Source: JADJNY01 sp046349615
Lineage (GTDB): Bacteria > Planctomycetota > UBA1135 > GCA-002686595
Reading direction: 5' to 3'
DNA length: 64,000 bases
NCBI GenBank assembly: GCA_046349615.1
Contig: JAXMBZ010000002.1
Span: forward strand, 310,001-374,000
Shown here: positions 17,388 to 25,945 of the stretch, one piece after another
Layout: each line of letters begins with the position of its first letter
Position numbering within the stretch: position 1 is the first letter of the stretch
Position numbers and translations under genes: made by a program
Notes under the pieces: generated by a model
Seen by the model: the letters and a program-made list of their open reading frames with translations, nothing else
Told to the model about the DNA's origin: nothing
Database searches by the model: none

Positions 17388-19687
17388 CGCCGCACCGTCC
17401 TGCGCGCGCCGAGCCACGCGGCCCACAGCGTTTCGAGCACGAGCACGATCAGGCACGCGAGCGCGACCTTCCGCCAGAGCTCGCCGCGCTCGGGCCGCAG
17501 GCCGCCGTCGCCCGTTTTCGCGTCCGCGCCCGCCTCGATCACCGTGAACGCGCGGTGCAGGCTCTCGAGCTCGCGCGGCGCGAGGCGTTGGAGGTCGCCC
17601 TCCATCGGGTCGAGCTGCACGGCGAAACGCAGCGGGCGCGCGCCCTCCATCGCGATCGTGTACACGCCGACGTGCGTCGTCTCGCCGCCCTCGATCGCGG
17701 GCAGCGTCCAGCGTCCGTCCTTCTGCTCCGGCGCGCCGTCGAGCGCGCGGCGCGTGCCGTCGGGGCGCGCGAGCTCGAGCCCGCGGGGGAACGTCGCGAC
17801 CTCGGCGACGAGCGCGGTGCCGGGCGCGACGTTGCGCGGCGCTTCCTCGTGGATCGCGACGTAGCGCAGGAGCTCGTGCGCGAACGGCACGAGCGTGCGC
17901 GGCGATTCGGCGAGGCGCGTCCACTGCGGCGAGATCGTCGTCGTGAGGAGCACGACGCGACCGCGGTTCGTGTACGCGCGCTCGATCAACGCCGGCGAGC
18001 CGCGCTCGTCGTCGAACCGCGCGAGGACGCGCGCGCTCTCGATCGGCCGTGTCTCGAGGAATTCGTACACGGGCACTTCGGTGAGGAGCGGCCGCCAGCG
18101 TTCGTCGGCGAAGAACGCGAGCACGGGATGGTCGGCCTGGAACTCCTTGACGCGGTAGTAGTTCTCGCGCCGCGAGGGCACCGCGACGTGCGCGCCGAGT
18201 TCCGCGGGCAGGAGCCGCGCGCCGTCGCGCGAGAAGAGGCGCGTGTTCCACGCCGCGGGGTTCACCGACGGCCCGAGGCTGATCACGAGGCCGGTGCCCT
18301 GCGCGACCGCGCGCTCGAGCGGATCGACCGCGGACGACGGCGGGCTCTCGACGTCCGCGAGCCACACGACGTCGAAGCGCGTGTTCTTGAACTCGGCGCT
18401 CGCGAGGAAATCCGGGGCCTCGACGCGCAGGTCGAACGGCGCGAACGCCGCGATCGCGCCGTCGCCGGGGACGGGTTCGAGCACGGAGCGCAGGAGCGCG
18501 ACCGCGTCCTCCTCGAGCGTGCCGCCGGGCGCGCCGTTCACGAGCAGCACACGGATCGGCGGCGGGACCGCGAGCACCTGGCTGCGCACGTCGTCGACGG
18601 GCAAACGGTCGCCTTCGAGCCGCGCGGTGAGCACGTGCTCGCCCGCGTCCTTGAACGCGATCTGGAAGAGCGCCTGGGCGTGGCCGCGCGCGGGCACGTC
18701 GACGAGCTCGACGGGACGGCGCTCGCCGTCGACCTCGAGCACGACGCGCACGCCGGTCTTCGCCAGCGCGCCGTGGTTCCACACCTCGACGCCGACGTCG
18801 CACGGCAATCCCGCGCCGTAGACGGGGGCGAGCGGCTGCACGGAGGCGATGCCGAGGTTCTGCGGTTCCGTCGCGGACGGGCCGAGGTCCTCGACGAGCA
18901 CGCGCACCGAGAGCTCGGCGAGAGCGTCGAGCACCTCGGCGAGCGGCGCGGCCGCGGGACTCGCCTTCGCGCCGCTCTCGCGGCGGTGCGCGAGCGCGTC
19001 GGGCCCGCTCGCCGCGGCGGTCTTCGGCGCGGCCTCGACGTCGAAGCGGAACGCGCGGCGTTGGAGATCGGAGAGCAGGCGCACCTCGAGCGTGCTCGAA
19101 CCGGCGCCGCCCGCGTCCTCCTTCGCGAAGCGCAACACCTCGGCGAGCGCCCGCGCGAGGTCGAGCGGCTCGTCCGCGGGCGCGGACACCGCGTCGAGCA
19201 CGGAGAGCGCCTGCTCGGGCGTCGTCCACGAGACGAGGCGCGGATCCTGCGCGCAGAGCAGGAGACGCACGCGGTCGCCGCGGCCCGCGTCGAGCTGGTG
19301 GACGAGCTCGCGCGCGCGGGCGAGCGCGCGCTCGTACGACGTCTCGACGCCCTCGCGCCAGCCCATCGACGCGGACGAGTCGACGAGCAGCACGAGGTCG
19401 CGGCGGCTCTCGGTGAGCCCCGCGAGCGGGCTCTTCGCGCCGCTGAACGGCCGCGCGACGGCGAACGCGAGCAGCGCGAGCACCGCCATGCGCAGGAGGA
19501 GCAGGAGCAGGTTCTCCATCTCCACGCGCCGGCGCGTCTTCTTCCACGCCGCCTGCACGAAGCGCATCGCCGCCCAGGGCATCGGCTTGTGCCGCTGGCG
19601 ATTGAGCAGGTGGATGATCAGCGGCACCGCCGCGAGCGCGGCGCCCGCGAGCAACCCCGCGTTGACGAATCCTCCGAGGCCGTTCAC
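17384..19687 (-). CDS. BatA-like VWA membrane protein
   Basis: This 767-residue protein starts at a GTG at 19687 that overlaps the DUF58 stop (GTGA); no in-frame ATG gives a complete BatA N-terminus. Residues about 8-28 and 60-78 are membrane helices separated by LLNRQRHKPMPWAAMRF, the signature of the BatA N-terminal domain. The VWA domain follows with DSSASM at 103-108 (MIDAS). A central region with FPRGLEL-type beta segments leads to a C-terminal helix (VALACLIVLVLETLWAAWLG). Bat proteins are linked in other bacteria to MoxR ATPases and to stress tolerance. Here it is placed directly after DUF58, as is usual. Confidence 0.85.
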   Translation of the reverse strand: MNGLGGFVNAGLLAGAALAAVPLIIHLLNRQRHKPMPWAAMRFVQAAWKKTRRRVEMENLLLLLLRMAVLALLAFAVARPFSGAKSPLAGLTESRRDLVLLVDSSASMGWREGVETSYERALARARELVHQLDAGRGDRVRLLLCAQDPRLVSWTTPEQALSVLDAVSAPADEPLDLARALAEVLRFAKEDAGGAGSSTLEVRLLSDLQRRAFRFDVEAAPKTAAASGPDALAHRRESGAKASPAAAPLAEVLDALAELSVRVLVEDLGPSATEPQNLGIASVQPLAPVYGAGLPCDVGVEVWNHGALAKTGVRVVLEVDGERRPVELVDVPARGHAQALFQIAFKDAGEHVLTARLEGDRLPVDDVRSQVLAVPPPIRVLLVNGAPGGTLEEDAVALLRSVLEPVPGDGAIAAFAPFDLRVEAPDFLASAEFKNTRFDVVWLADVESPPSSAVDPLERAVAQGTGLVISLGPSVNPAAWNTRLFSRDGARLLPAELGAHVAVPSRRENYYRVKEFQADHPVLAFFADERWRPLLTEVPVYEFLETRPIESARVLARFDDERGSPALIERAYTNRGRVVLLTTTISPQWTRLAESPRTLVPFAHELLRYVAIHEEAPRNVAPGTALVAEVATFPRGLELARPDGTRRALDGAPEQKDGRWTLPAIEGGETTHVGVYTIAMEGARPLRFAVQLDPMEGDLQRLAPRELESLHRAFTVIEAGADAKTGDGGLRPERGELWRKVALACLIVLVLETLWAAWLGARRTVRR

Positions 19688-20604
19688 GTGCGGCGCCCTC
19701 CGCGCGCGCGCGCCATGCGGCGCGCGAGGTAGGGCGAGAGCGCGGCGTCGACGCCCGCCTCGGTCGAGAGCGGCACGAAGTCGATCGACAGCGCGCGCGC
19801 GGCGCGCGCGAGCTCCTTCGTGTGCTTCTCGAGCTCCTCGAGGTACGCCTCGCGGATCGCGCGCGGGTCGATCTTCTGCACGCCGGCGCCCTCGAGACCT
19901 TCGAGCTTGAGCATGCCCTGGAAGTCGAAGCGCGTCTCCTGCGGGTCGAGCACCTGGAACAGGATCGGCTCGTGGCCCGCGTGCACGAGGCGGCGCAGGC
20001 CGGAAACGATGCGCTCGGGCTCGTCGAAGAAGTCGGAGAAGAGGCACACGATGCCGCGGCGCTTCAACTTCGGCGCGACCCAGTCGATCACGTCTCCGAC
20101 ACCGGTCGGACCGCGCGGATCCGCCTGGCCGAGCACGTCGAGGATGTTCTTGAGCTGGTGCGCGCCGTTCCCCGGCGGCACCTTCGCGCGCCAGGTCTTG
20201 TCGAACACGATCAAGCCCGCGGTGTCGCGCGCCTGGAGCACGAGGTGCGCGATCGACGCGGCGCACCAGCGCGCGTAGTCGAGCTTCGACCAGTCGAGCG
20301 AGCGATAGCCCATCGATTCGCTCGCGTCGACGAGCAGGTGGCACACGAGGTTCGTCTCCTCGACGAACTGCTTCACGACGAGGCGGTCGTTGCGCCCGAA
20401 GACCTTCCAGTCGACGCGCCGCAGCTCGTCGCCGGGCACGTACTCGCGGTGCTGCGCGAACTCGACCGACGAGCCGAGGTAGGGCGAGCGGTGCTGGCCC
20501 GCCATGAAGCCCTCGACGACCGTGCGAGCGACGAGCCCGAGGCTCGAGAGCCGGTCGAGGACCTTCGGATCGAGCGCGCGGACGGTTCCCTGCCCCTCGG
20601 CCAT
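19684..20604 (-). CDS. DUF58 domain protein
   Basis: This is a 306-residue protein with no signal peptide. The DUF58 core is clear: SVEFAQHREYVPGDELRRVDW (about 48-66) continuing into KVFGRNDRLVVKQFVEE, followed by a VWA-like fold with HLLVDASESMGYR, IVCLFSDFF and EPILFQVLDP. DUF58 proteins are the regular partners of MoxR AAA ATPases and resemble VWA proteins. It begins three bases after the moxR stop and overlaps the next start. Together these place it as the second gene of a MoxR-DUF58-BatA module. Confidence 0.9.
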   Translation of the reverse strand: MAEGQGTVRALDPKVLDRLSSLGLVARTVVEGFMAGQHRSPYLGSSVEFAQHREYVPGDELRRVDWKVFGRNDRLVVKQFVEETNLVCHLLVDASESMGYRSLDWSKLDYARWCAASIAHLVLQARDTAGLIVFDKTWRAKVPPGNGAHQLKNILDVLGQADPRGPTGVGDVIDWVAPKLKRRGIVCLFSDFFDEPERIVSGLRRLVHAGHEPILFQVLDPQETRFDFQGMLKLEGLEGAGVQKIDPRAIREAYLEELEKHTKELARAARALSIDFVPLSTEAGVDAALSPYLARRMARARGGRRT

Positions 20605-20607
20605 GCG

Positions 20608-21633
20608 TCAGCTCCGGGCCGCGACTCCCGGCACGCCCTTGCCGATCGACGCGCCGGGATCGACCTCCTTCACGAGGCGGTCGATGACGACGTCGGAGGT
20701 GATGCCCTCCGCCGCGGCGGAGAAGTTCGTGACGATGCGGTGGCGCAGCACGGGGTGCACGACGGCGCGCACGTCCTCGATGGCGACGTGCGTGCGGCCG
20801 GCGAGCGCCGCGTGCGCCTTCGCGCCGAGCACGAGGAACTGGCCCGCGCGCGGGCCCGCGCCCCAGGTGACCCACTCGCGCAGGAACGCGAGCTGGCCCT
20901 CGCCCTTGACGCGCGTGCCGCGCGTCAGCGCGAGCGCGTAGTCGAACACGTGGTCGCCGACCGGGATCGATCGCACGGCCTGCTGGAGCTCCGCGAGCTC
21001 GGCCGCCCCGACGACCTTCTTCAGCTCCGGCGTCGAGCCGCCCGTCGTGCGCCGCAGGATCTCGCGCTCCTCGTCGAGGGTCGGGTAGCCGACCTGCACG
21101 AGGAACATGAAGCGGTCGAGCTGCGCTTCGGGCAGGGGATACGTGCCCTCCTGCTCGATCGGGTTCTGCGTCGCGAGCACGAAGAACGGCTCGGGCAGCG
21201 CGTGCCGCTTCCCGGCGCTCGTGACCTGGCGCTCGCTCATCGCCTCGAGCAGCGCCGCCTGCGTCTTCGGCGGCGTGCGGTTGATCTCGTCGGCGAGGAT
21301 CACGTTCGCGAAGAGCGGTCCCGGCGCGAAGCGGAAGCTGCGCGCGTTCGTCTCGGGGTCGATCTGGAGCAGCTCGGTGCCCGTGATGTCGCTCGGCATC
21401 AGGTCGGGCGTGAACTGGATGCGGTTGAACGAGAGGTCGAGCGTCTTCGCGAGGCTCGAGATCATCAGCGTCTTCGCGAGCCCCGGCACGCCGACCAGCA
21501 GGCAGTGGCCGCGCGTCAGGATCGCGAGCAGGAGCTCGTCGATGACCTCGTCCTGCCCGACGATCACCTGGTGCAGCTCGCTCTTCATCTGCGCATGCAC
21601 CGCGCGCAGCCGTTCCAAGGACGCTTCGATCAT
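20608..21633 (-). CDS. moxR: MoxR-family AAA+ ATPase
   Basis: This 341-residue AAA+ ATPase has Walker A at GVPGLAKT (48-55), Walker B NVILADEINR (around 110-119), sensor 1 region FFVLATQNPIEQEGTYPLPEAQ, and an arginine-rich C-terminal lid domain. MoxR ATPases act as chaperones that load or mature VWA-domain partners, as shown for methanol dehydrogenase and Bat systems. It is the first gene of the long minus-strand operon. A 325-bp gap separates it from the upstream gene. The sequence is canonical and complete. Confidence 0.93.
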   Translation of the reverse strand: MIEASLERLRAVHAQMKSELHQVIVGQDEVIDELLLAILTRGHCLLVGVPGLAKTLMISSLAKTLDLSFNRIQFTPDLMPSDITGTELLQIDPETNARSFRFAPGPLFANVILADEINRTPPKTQAALLEAMSERQVTSAGKRHALPEPFFVLATQNPIEQEGTYPLPEAQLDRFMFLVQVGYPTLDEEREILRRTTGGSTPELKKVVGAAELAELQQAVRSIPVGDHVFDYALALTRGTRVKGEGQLAFLREWVTWGAGPRAGQFLVLGAKAHAALAGRTHVAIEDVRAVVHPVLRHRIVTNFSAAAEGITSDVVIDRLVKEVDPGASIGKGVPGVAARS

Positions 21634-21958
21634 GGGATGGGGCTCCGGGCGCCGCCTCGGCGAACCCGATGCGACGCGCGCAGCGGGGTTCGGCGGGAGG
21701 GTGGGGAGGAGGTTCGGACGGGCTTCGGTCGCGGGCGCGGAGCGAGCTCCCCCGACCTCCGTTCGCGCCGCGGCGCGCGCGGCGGGGAGGGGGTCGGGGG
21801 AGCTCGCGCGCCCGTTCGTCTATCTACTCGATGGACGACCTCGGGGTGAGCGACTTCCGCGTGAAACGCGGGGACTTCCATGCTCGCGCGGAGTCGCTTC
21901 CGCGCGAAGCGAATACCCGCTCGGAAACCGAAGAGCTACAGGCCCTTCGCCGCGCCGT
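21634..21958. other. Intergenic region upstream of the moxR operon
   Basis: This gene-free stretch of 325 bp lies between the propeller-like gene ending at 21959 and moxR starting at 21633, both on the minus strand. It should hold the moxR operon promoter. I see a perfect 16-bp inverted repeat (listed separately) and, towards the left, a purine-rich run (GGGAGGGTGGGGAGGAGG at about 21699-21716). No convincing -35/-10 pair could be chosen. A short open frame on the minus strand (21630-21881) has arginine/proline-rich composition typical of a chance frame. Confidence 0.5.
21742..21807. repeat. Perfect 16-bp inverted repeat upstream of moxR
   Basis: GCGAGCTCCCCCGACC at 21742-21757 is exactly inverted at 21792-21807, with 34 bases between the arms. 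It lies about 110-175 bases upstream of the moxR start and about 150 bases beyond the stop of the preceding minus-strand gene. It could end transcription from the eno operon, act as a regulatory hairpin in the moxR leader, or be an operator. No T-run follows on either strand, so a classical intrinsic terminator is not supported. Confidence 0.5.
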
Positions 21959-24133
21959 TCACTCGAGGCGGAACGAGCGGATCCGCGCCGGCCCGAGCAC
22001 CCACACGCGGTCGCCCTCGAGGTGCACGGCCCCTGCGTCGCCGGGCGCGAGCGGCGCGCGGTCGAGCACCGCGAGCCCGCGTCCCCGGTCGAGCAGGTAG
22101 AGCGCGCGCTCGGTCACCGCGACGACGCGTTCCTCGAGGACGACGCCCGCGGCGAGGACGCGCTCGCGCGGGCCGGGATCGAAGCTCGCGCCGACGAGCG
22201 CGCCCGCTCGGCGCTCGACCCAGCCCCGGCCGCCGTCGGCGAGCGCGACGACCCCCGCGGCGTCGACGCCGAGGACCGCACGCGCCTCGAGGAACTCGGG
22301 CTCGGGGCGCAGGAGGAGGGCCAGTCCGTGGGCGGCGTCGAGCCCGCGCGCGCTCGCCCGGAGGAGGAACGGTCCGTCGTCGCCCGCCGCGGCGAGCCCG
22401 CCGTCGGCCAGGAACCGGGGGGCGGGCACCGCGATCGGCACCTGCTCGCCGGCCTTCGCGCGCGGCACGCGCAGCGTCCAGCGCAGGCGGCCGTCGAGCG
22501 CCTCGACGACGCTCCAGGTCGAGAGCCCGGTCAGAGCCGCGACGAGCCCGCCCTCGACCCCGGGCGGAGCCGGAGGAGGGGCAAAAATCGTGATTCCTAG
22601 ATTCTCCTTCTCTTGAGCCGCGACACGCGAGGCTCCGCGGGCAAGGAGGCGGGCCCAGCGCGGCGCGCCCGCGCGGGGGTCGAGCGCGACGAGCCAGGCC
22701 TCGATCCTCCCGGGGGCGAGGCGCGGCGGGCGCGGAGGAGCGGGTGCGGGGTCGGTCGCCCCCGGCGGCGTCGCGGGCGATGGGGTCGGCCAGACGCGAA
22801 CCTGCGCGAGCACCAGCCCGGCGGCGGCGGCGAGCCCGGGCGCGAACTCACCCCGGCCCGGGCGAAGGCCCGCGGCCGAGCACGCCGGCGCGCGCACGAG
22901 CTCGGCGACGCCGACGTGCGCGAAGCGGCGCGACAGCGTGCGCGCGTCGAGCCCGAGGAGCACGTCGTCCGCCTCGTCGGTCGAACGTCCCACGACGCAC
23001 GCGAGCGTGCCGCCGGCGGCGGCGGGGCGGAGCACCCAGTCCGCCGCGCGGTCGGCGAACGCGGGCGGCGGGAGTCCGACGTCGGCGGCGAGGAGCTCCT
23101 CGAGGTCGGCGCGAGCCCAGTCGCCGTCCTTCCGGCGGACGAGCACGCGGCGCGCGCTCTGCACGGCGAGTCCATCGCCGTCGAGCGCGACCGCGCCGAA
23201 CTGCACGCGCGTCTCCTCCGCGGCGCGGAAGCCGTCCTCGTCGCCGAGCGCGACGGTCGTCTCCGCGACGAAGTGCGTCGCGCGCGCGGCGCGCAGCGCA
23301 CCGGCTGCCCCGCTCGCGTCCGCGGCGCTCGAGGCCCCGGAGAACGCCCTCGCGCGCACGGCGAGCGCGGAGGCGAACGGCTCCACGGCGTGTTCGCGAG
23401 CGCGCTCGAGCCACGCGCGGGCCGCGGCGTCGTCGCCGCGCTCGTACGCCGTGTCCGCGAGCGCGAGCGCCGCGCTCGCCGCCGCGCTCGTCGACGGGAA
23501 GACGCGCTCGAGCGCCGCGAGCGCGGACTCGACGTCGTCCGCGGCGCGCGCGTCCGCGAGCGCGACCGCCGCCATCGGTTCGAAGCGCGCCCGCCACGCC
23601 GCGCGCGTCGCGGCGCCGGCGAGCGTGAGCCGTTCCTCGAGCGCGAGCTCGACGCCGACGACGACGCGCGCCGCGAGCGCGCCGCCGGGATCCGTCAGCC
23701 ATCCGCCGCTCGCGCGCGCTTCCCGCGCCGGGACCCCGTCGCCCGTCGCGCTCTCGACGAGCGCCGCGCGCCACGCGTCGAGCGCTGCGGCGGGCGCCGC
23801 CGCACCGCCGGACTTCGCGCGCACGGCGCCGAAGAGCGCGTCGCCCTCCGCGAAGCGCGCGGCCGCGGCGGCGGAGACGGGCACGAACGCGTCGTTCTCG
23901 AGCGCGCGGACGCCGAGCAGCTCGGCGAGGCGGGCCTTCGAGCCGGGCGCGAGCTCCCGCGGCTCGTCACCGTTCCGCGCGCTCGAGTCCGCGCCCGGCG
24001 GGGCCTGGGGACTCGCCGTCGCCGAGTGCGTGGACGCGGACGGGGATGCCGCGCCGGAGGAGACGGCCGCCGAGGCGGGAGCGCGCGCGAGCGCGGCGAG
24101 CGTCGCGAAGAGCGCGGCCGCGCGCGCGGTCAC
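21959..24133 (-). CDS. Secreted alanine-rich protein with propeller-like C-terminal half
   Basis: This is a 724-residue protein starting at a GTG at 24133 that overlaps the stop of the FtsB-like gene (GTGA). An N-terminal hydrophobic stretch (AAALFATLAALARAPASA) looks like a signal peptide. The first half is alanine-rich and helical, with TPR-like pieces (ALADTAYERGDDAAARAWLE). The second half shows PQQ-like blade signatures such as ALDPRAGAPRWARLL, EALDGRLRWTLRV and LLDRGRGLAVLDR. Family membership is not certain. It looks like a diverged relative of the double propeller at 10257-14942. Its coupling to the eno transcript is by position only. Confidence 0.6.
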   Translation of the reverse strand: MTARAAALFATLAALARAPASAAVSSGAASPSASTHSATASPQAPPGADSSARNGDEPRELAPGSKARLAELLGVRALENDAFVPVSAAAAARFAEGDALFGAVRAKSGGAAAPAAALDAWRAALVESATGDGVPAREARASGGWLTDPGGALAARVVVGVELALEERLTLAGAATRAAWRARFEPMAAVALADARAADDVESALAALERVFPSTSAAASAALALADTAYERGDDAAARAWLERAREHAVEPFASALAVRARAFSGASSAADASGAAGALRAARATHFVAETTVALGDEDGFRAAEETRVQFGAVALDGDGLAVQSARRVLVRRKDGDWARADLEELLAADVGLPPPAFADRAADWVLRPAAAGGTLACVVGRSTDEADDVLLGLDARTLSRRFAHVGVAELVRAPACSAAGLRPGRGEFAPGLAAAAGLVLAQVRVWPTPSPATPPGATDPAPAPPRPPRLAPGRIEAWLVALDPRAGAPRWARLLARGASRVAAQEKENLGITIFAPPPAPPGVEGGLVAALTGLSTWSVVEALDGRLRWTLRVPRAKAGEQVPIAVPAPRFLADGGLAAAGDDGPFLLRASARGLDAAHGLALLLRPEPEFLEARAVLGVDAAGVVALADGGRGWVERRAGALVGASFDPGPRERVLAAGVVLEERVVAVTERALYLLDRGRGLAVLDRAPLAPGDAGAVHLEGDRVWVLGPARIRSFRLE

Positions 24134-24528
24134 GGGTTCGAGTCGGCGCTCGCGACGACCGTCGCGCGCGGCGCTTCGCGCAGCCGGCGCTGACGCTCGA
24201 GGAACACCGGGTCCTGGCGCGCGCGGACGTGCGCTTGGATCTCGCGCGCGAGCCCGACGTCGCGCTGGTGGCGCTCGCGGAGCACGACCTCCGCGTCCGC
24301 GAGGCGCGACTTCTCGCACAACGCCGGGCGCAGGCCGAGGAACGAGACCTGCGCGAAGAGCACCATCGGCACGAACACCGGCGCCCAGAAGAGCGCGCGC
24401 GAGCCGACCTGCTTCCAACGCGACGTCGGCTCCGCGCCCGGCGCCTCGGCCGGAACGACGCACGCGGCGTCTTCGGTCGGGAGCGGGGTGGGCGCGGGCT
24501 CGGCGTTCGGTTGGATCGGGTCGGACAT
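24130..24528 (-). CDS. FtsB/DivIC-like septum formation initiator
   Basis: This 132-residue protein has a proline-rich cytoplasmic N-terminus, one membrane helix (about 48-65, FWAPVFVPMVLFAQVSFLGL) and a short coiled coil (RLADAEVVLRERHQRD), finishing with a VRARQDPVFLERQRR segment. FtsB/DivIC proteins are small bitopic coiled-coil proteins of the divisome, and in many bacteria their gene lies next to eno. Here it starts three bases after the eno stop. Size, topology and synteny together support the call. Sequence similarity alone would be weak, and the long N-terminal tail is unusual. Confidence 0.55.
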   Translation of the reverse strand: MSDPIQPNAEPAPTPLPTEDAACVVPAEAPGAEPTSRWKQVGSRALFWAPVFVPMVLFAQVSFLGLRPALCEKSRLADAEVVLRERHQRDVGLAREIQAHVRARQDPVFLERQRRLREAPRATVVASADSNP

Positions 24529-24531
24529 GGT

Positions 24532-25794
24532 TCAGGCGAGGATCGAGGCCCCGTAGCGCGCGTGGCTCCCGAGTTCCTCTTCGATGCGGAGGAGACGGTT
24601 GTACTTCGCGACGCGGTCGGTCCGGCAGGGCGCACCCGTCTTGATCTGTCCGCAGTTCGTCGCCACCGCGAGGTCCGAGATCGTCGTGTCCTCGGTCTCC
24701 CCGGAGCGGTGGCTCGAGATGCAGCGGTAACCCTTCGTGTGCGCGAGCCCGATCGTCGCCAGCGTCTCGCTGAGCGTGCCGATCTGGTTGACCTTGATCA
24801 AGACCGCGTTCGCCGCCTTGCGCTGGATTCCGAGCACGAGCCGCTCGACGTTCGTGACGAACAGGTCGTCGCCGACGAGCTGCACGCGGCCGCCGAGCGT
24901 CGCGGTCAGGTGCTGCCAGCCGTCCCAGTCGTCCTGGTCGAGCCCGTCCTCGATGCTGAAGATCGGGTAGCGCTCGGCGAGGCGCGCGTAGTAGGCGACG
25001 AGCTCCTTCGAGCTGTGCGCCTTGCCGTCGATCGTGTACTTGCCGTCGGCGTAGAACTCGGCCGAGGCGCAGTCGAGCGCGAGCTTGACGTCGGCGCCGG
25101 GCTTCAGGCCGACGCTCTCGATCGCGGAGAGGATCAGCGTGATCGCCTCCTCGTTCGAGCCGAGGTCCGGCGCGAAGCCGCCCTCGTCGCCGACCGCGGT
25201 GTTGAGCTTCTTCGCCTTGCACACCTTCTTGAGCGCGTGGAAGACCTCGGTGCCCATGCGCAGGCCTTCGGCGAAGGAGGGCGCGCCGAAGGGCATGATC
25301 ATGAACTCCTGGATGTCGACGTTGTTGTCCGCGTGGGCGCCGCCGTTCAGGATGTTCATCATCGGGACGGGCAGGAGGTTCGCCGCCGCGCCGCCGACGT
25401 AGCGGTAGAGCGGGAGCCCCGTCTCCTCCGCCGCGGCCTTCGCGGTCGCGAGCGACACGCCGAGGATCGCGTTCGCGCCGAGGCGCTTCTTGTTGGGCGT
25501 GCCGTCGAGCGCGATCATCGCGTGGTCGACCGCGGCCTGGTCGAGCGCGTCGAGCCCGACGAGCTCGCGCGCGAGCTCGCCGTTCACGTGCGCGACCGCC
25601 TTCTGCACGCCCTTGCCGCCGTACCGGGTCCCGCCGTCGCGCAGCTCGTGCGCTTCGTAGATGCCCGTGCTCGCGCCGGAGGGGACGGACGCGCGGCCCA
25701 GGGCCCCGCTCTCCAGCGTGACGTCGACTTCGAGGGTGGGGTTGCCGCGCGAGTCGAGGATCTCGCGCCCGTGGAGGTGGACGATTGCGCTCAT
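24532..25794 (-). CDS. eno: Enolase
   Basis: Enolase (2-phosphoglycerate hydro-lyase, glycolysis) of 420 residues, a normal bacterial length. The N-terminus has GREILDSRGNPTLEVDV and the loop ASVPSGASTGIYEA. The metal and catalytic motifs are present: GDEGGFAPDL, PIFSIEDGLDQDDWDGW, LVGDDLFVTN, IKVNQIGTLSE and the signature SHRSGETEDTTISDLA. It is the first gene of a minus-strand operon with the FtsB-like and propeller-like genes and diverges from pssA. A candidate promoter is listed separately. Confidence 0.98.
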   Translation of the reverse strand: MSAIVHLHGREILDSRGNPTLEVDVTLESGALGRASVPSGASTGIYEAHELRDGGTRYGGKGVQKAVAHVNGELARELVGLDALDQAAVDHAMIALDGTPNKKRLGANAILGVSLATAKAAAEETGLPLYRYVGGAAANLLPVPMMNILNGGAHADNNVDIQEFMIMPFGAPSFAEGLRMGTEVFHALKKVCKAKKLNTAVGDEGGFAPDLGSNEEAITLILSAIESVGLKPGADVKLALDCASAEFYADGKYTIDGKAHSSKELVAYYARLAERYPIFSIEDGLDQDDWDGWQHLTATLGGRVQLVGDDLFVTNVERLVLGIQRKAANAVLIKVNQIGTLSETLATIGLAHTKGYRCISSHRSGETEDTTISDLAVATNCGQIKTGAPCRTDRVAKYNRLLRIEEELGSHARYGASILA

Positions 25795-25801
25795 CGCGCG
25801 G

Positions 25802-25830
25802 ATCGTACGGTCCGAGGCGGGGCGTGGAAA
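25802..25830 (-). promoter_or_regulatory. Candidate sigma-70-type promoter for eno
   Basis: Read on the minus strand, TTTCCA (25830-25825) is followed after 17 bases by TACGAT (25807-25802), a 4/6 match to each hexamer with ideal spacing. The expected start of transcription falls at about 25795, next to the ATG at 25794, which would give a leaderless or nearly leaderless message. In such GC-rich DNA this is only a candidate. Confidence 0.3.
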
Positions 25831-25901
25831 CGCTCACGAAGGCCACCTCCGGCGGAGAGGTGGGGGGAGGAGCGGTTCCCGCGCCCCCGAAATCGAGTAC
25901 C

Positions 25902-25930
25902 TTGACACCCCCTCGCCGCCGTCCGGTACG
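25902..25930 (+). promoter_or_regulatory. Candidate promoter for pssA
   Basis: A perfect TTGACA -35 hexamer lies at 25902-25907. Seventeen bases later the sequence is GGTACG (25925-25930), a poor -10; TACGGA two bases further is an alternative. The pssA start codon is at 25946, so the leader would be very short. The -35 is striking in this sequence; the -10 is weak. Confidence 0.3.
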
Positions 25931-25945
25931 GACTCGCGGTGCCGC

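Noticed and set aside
10191..17864. A continuous plus-strand open frame of about 2557 codons antisense to the moxR operon
   Set aside because: Its composition is dominated by Arg, Ala, Glu and Leu, as expected from the reverse strand of GC-rich coding DNA. The minus-strand genes show family motifs and coupled starts; the long frame shows none.
21630..21881. An 83-codon minus-strand open frame overlapping the moxR start
   Set aside because: Arg/Pro-rich composition, no homology features, and it would occupy the likely promoter region.
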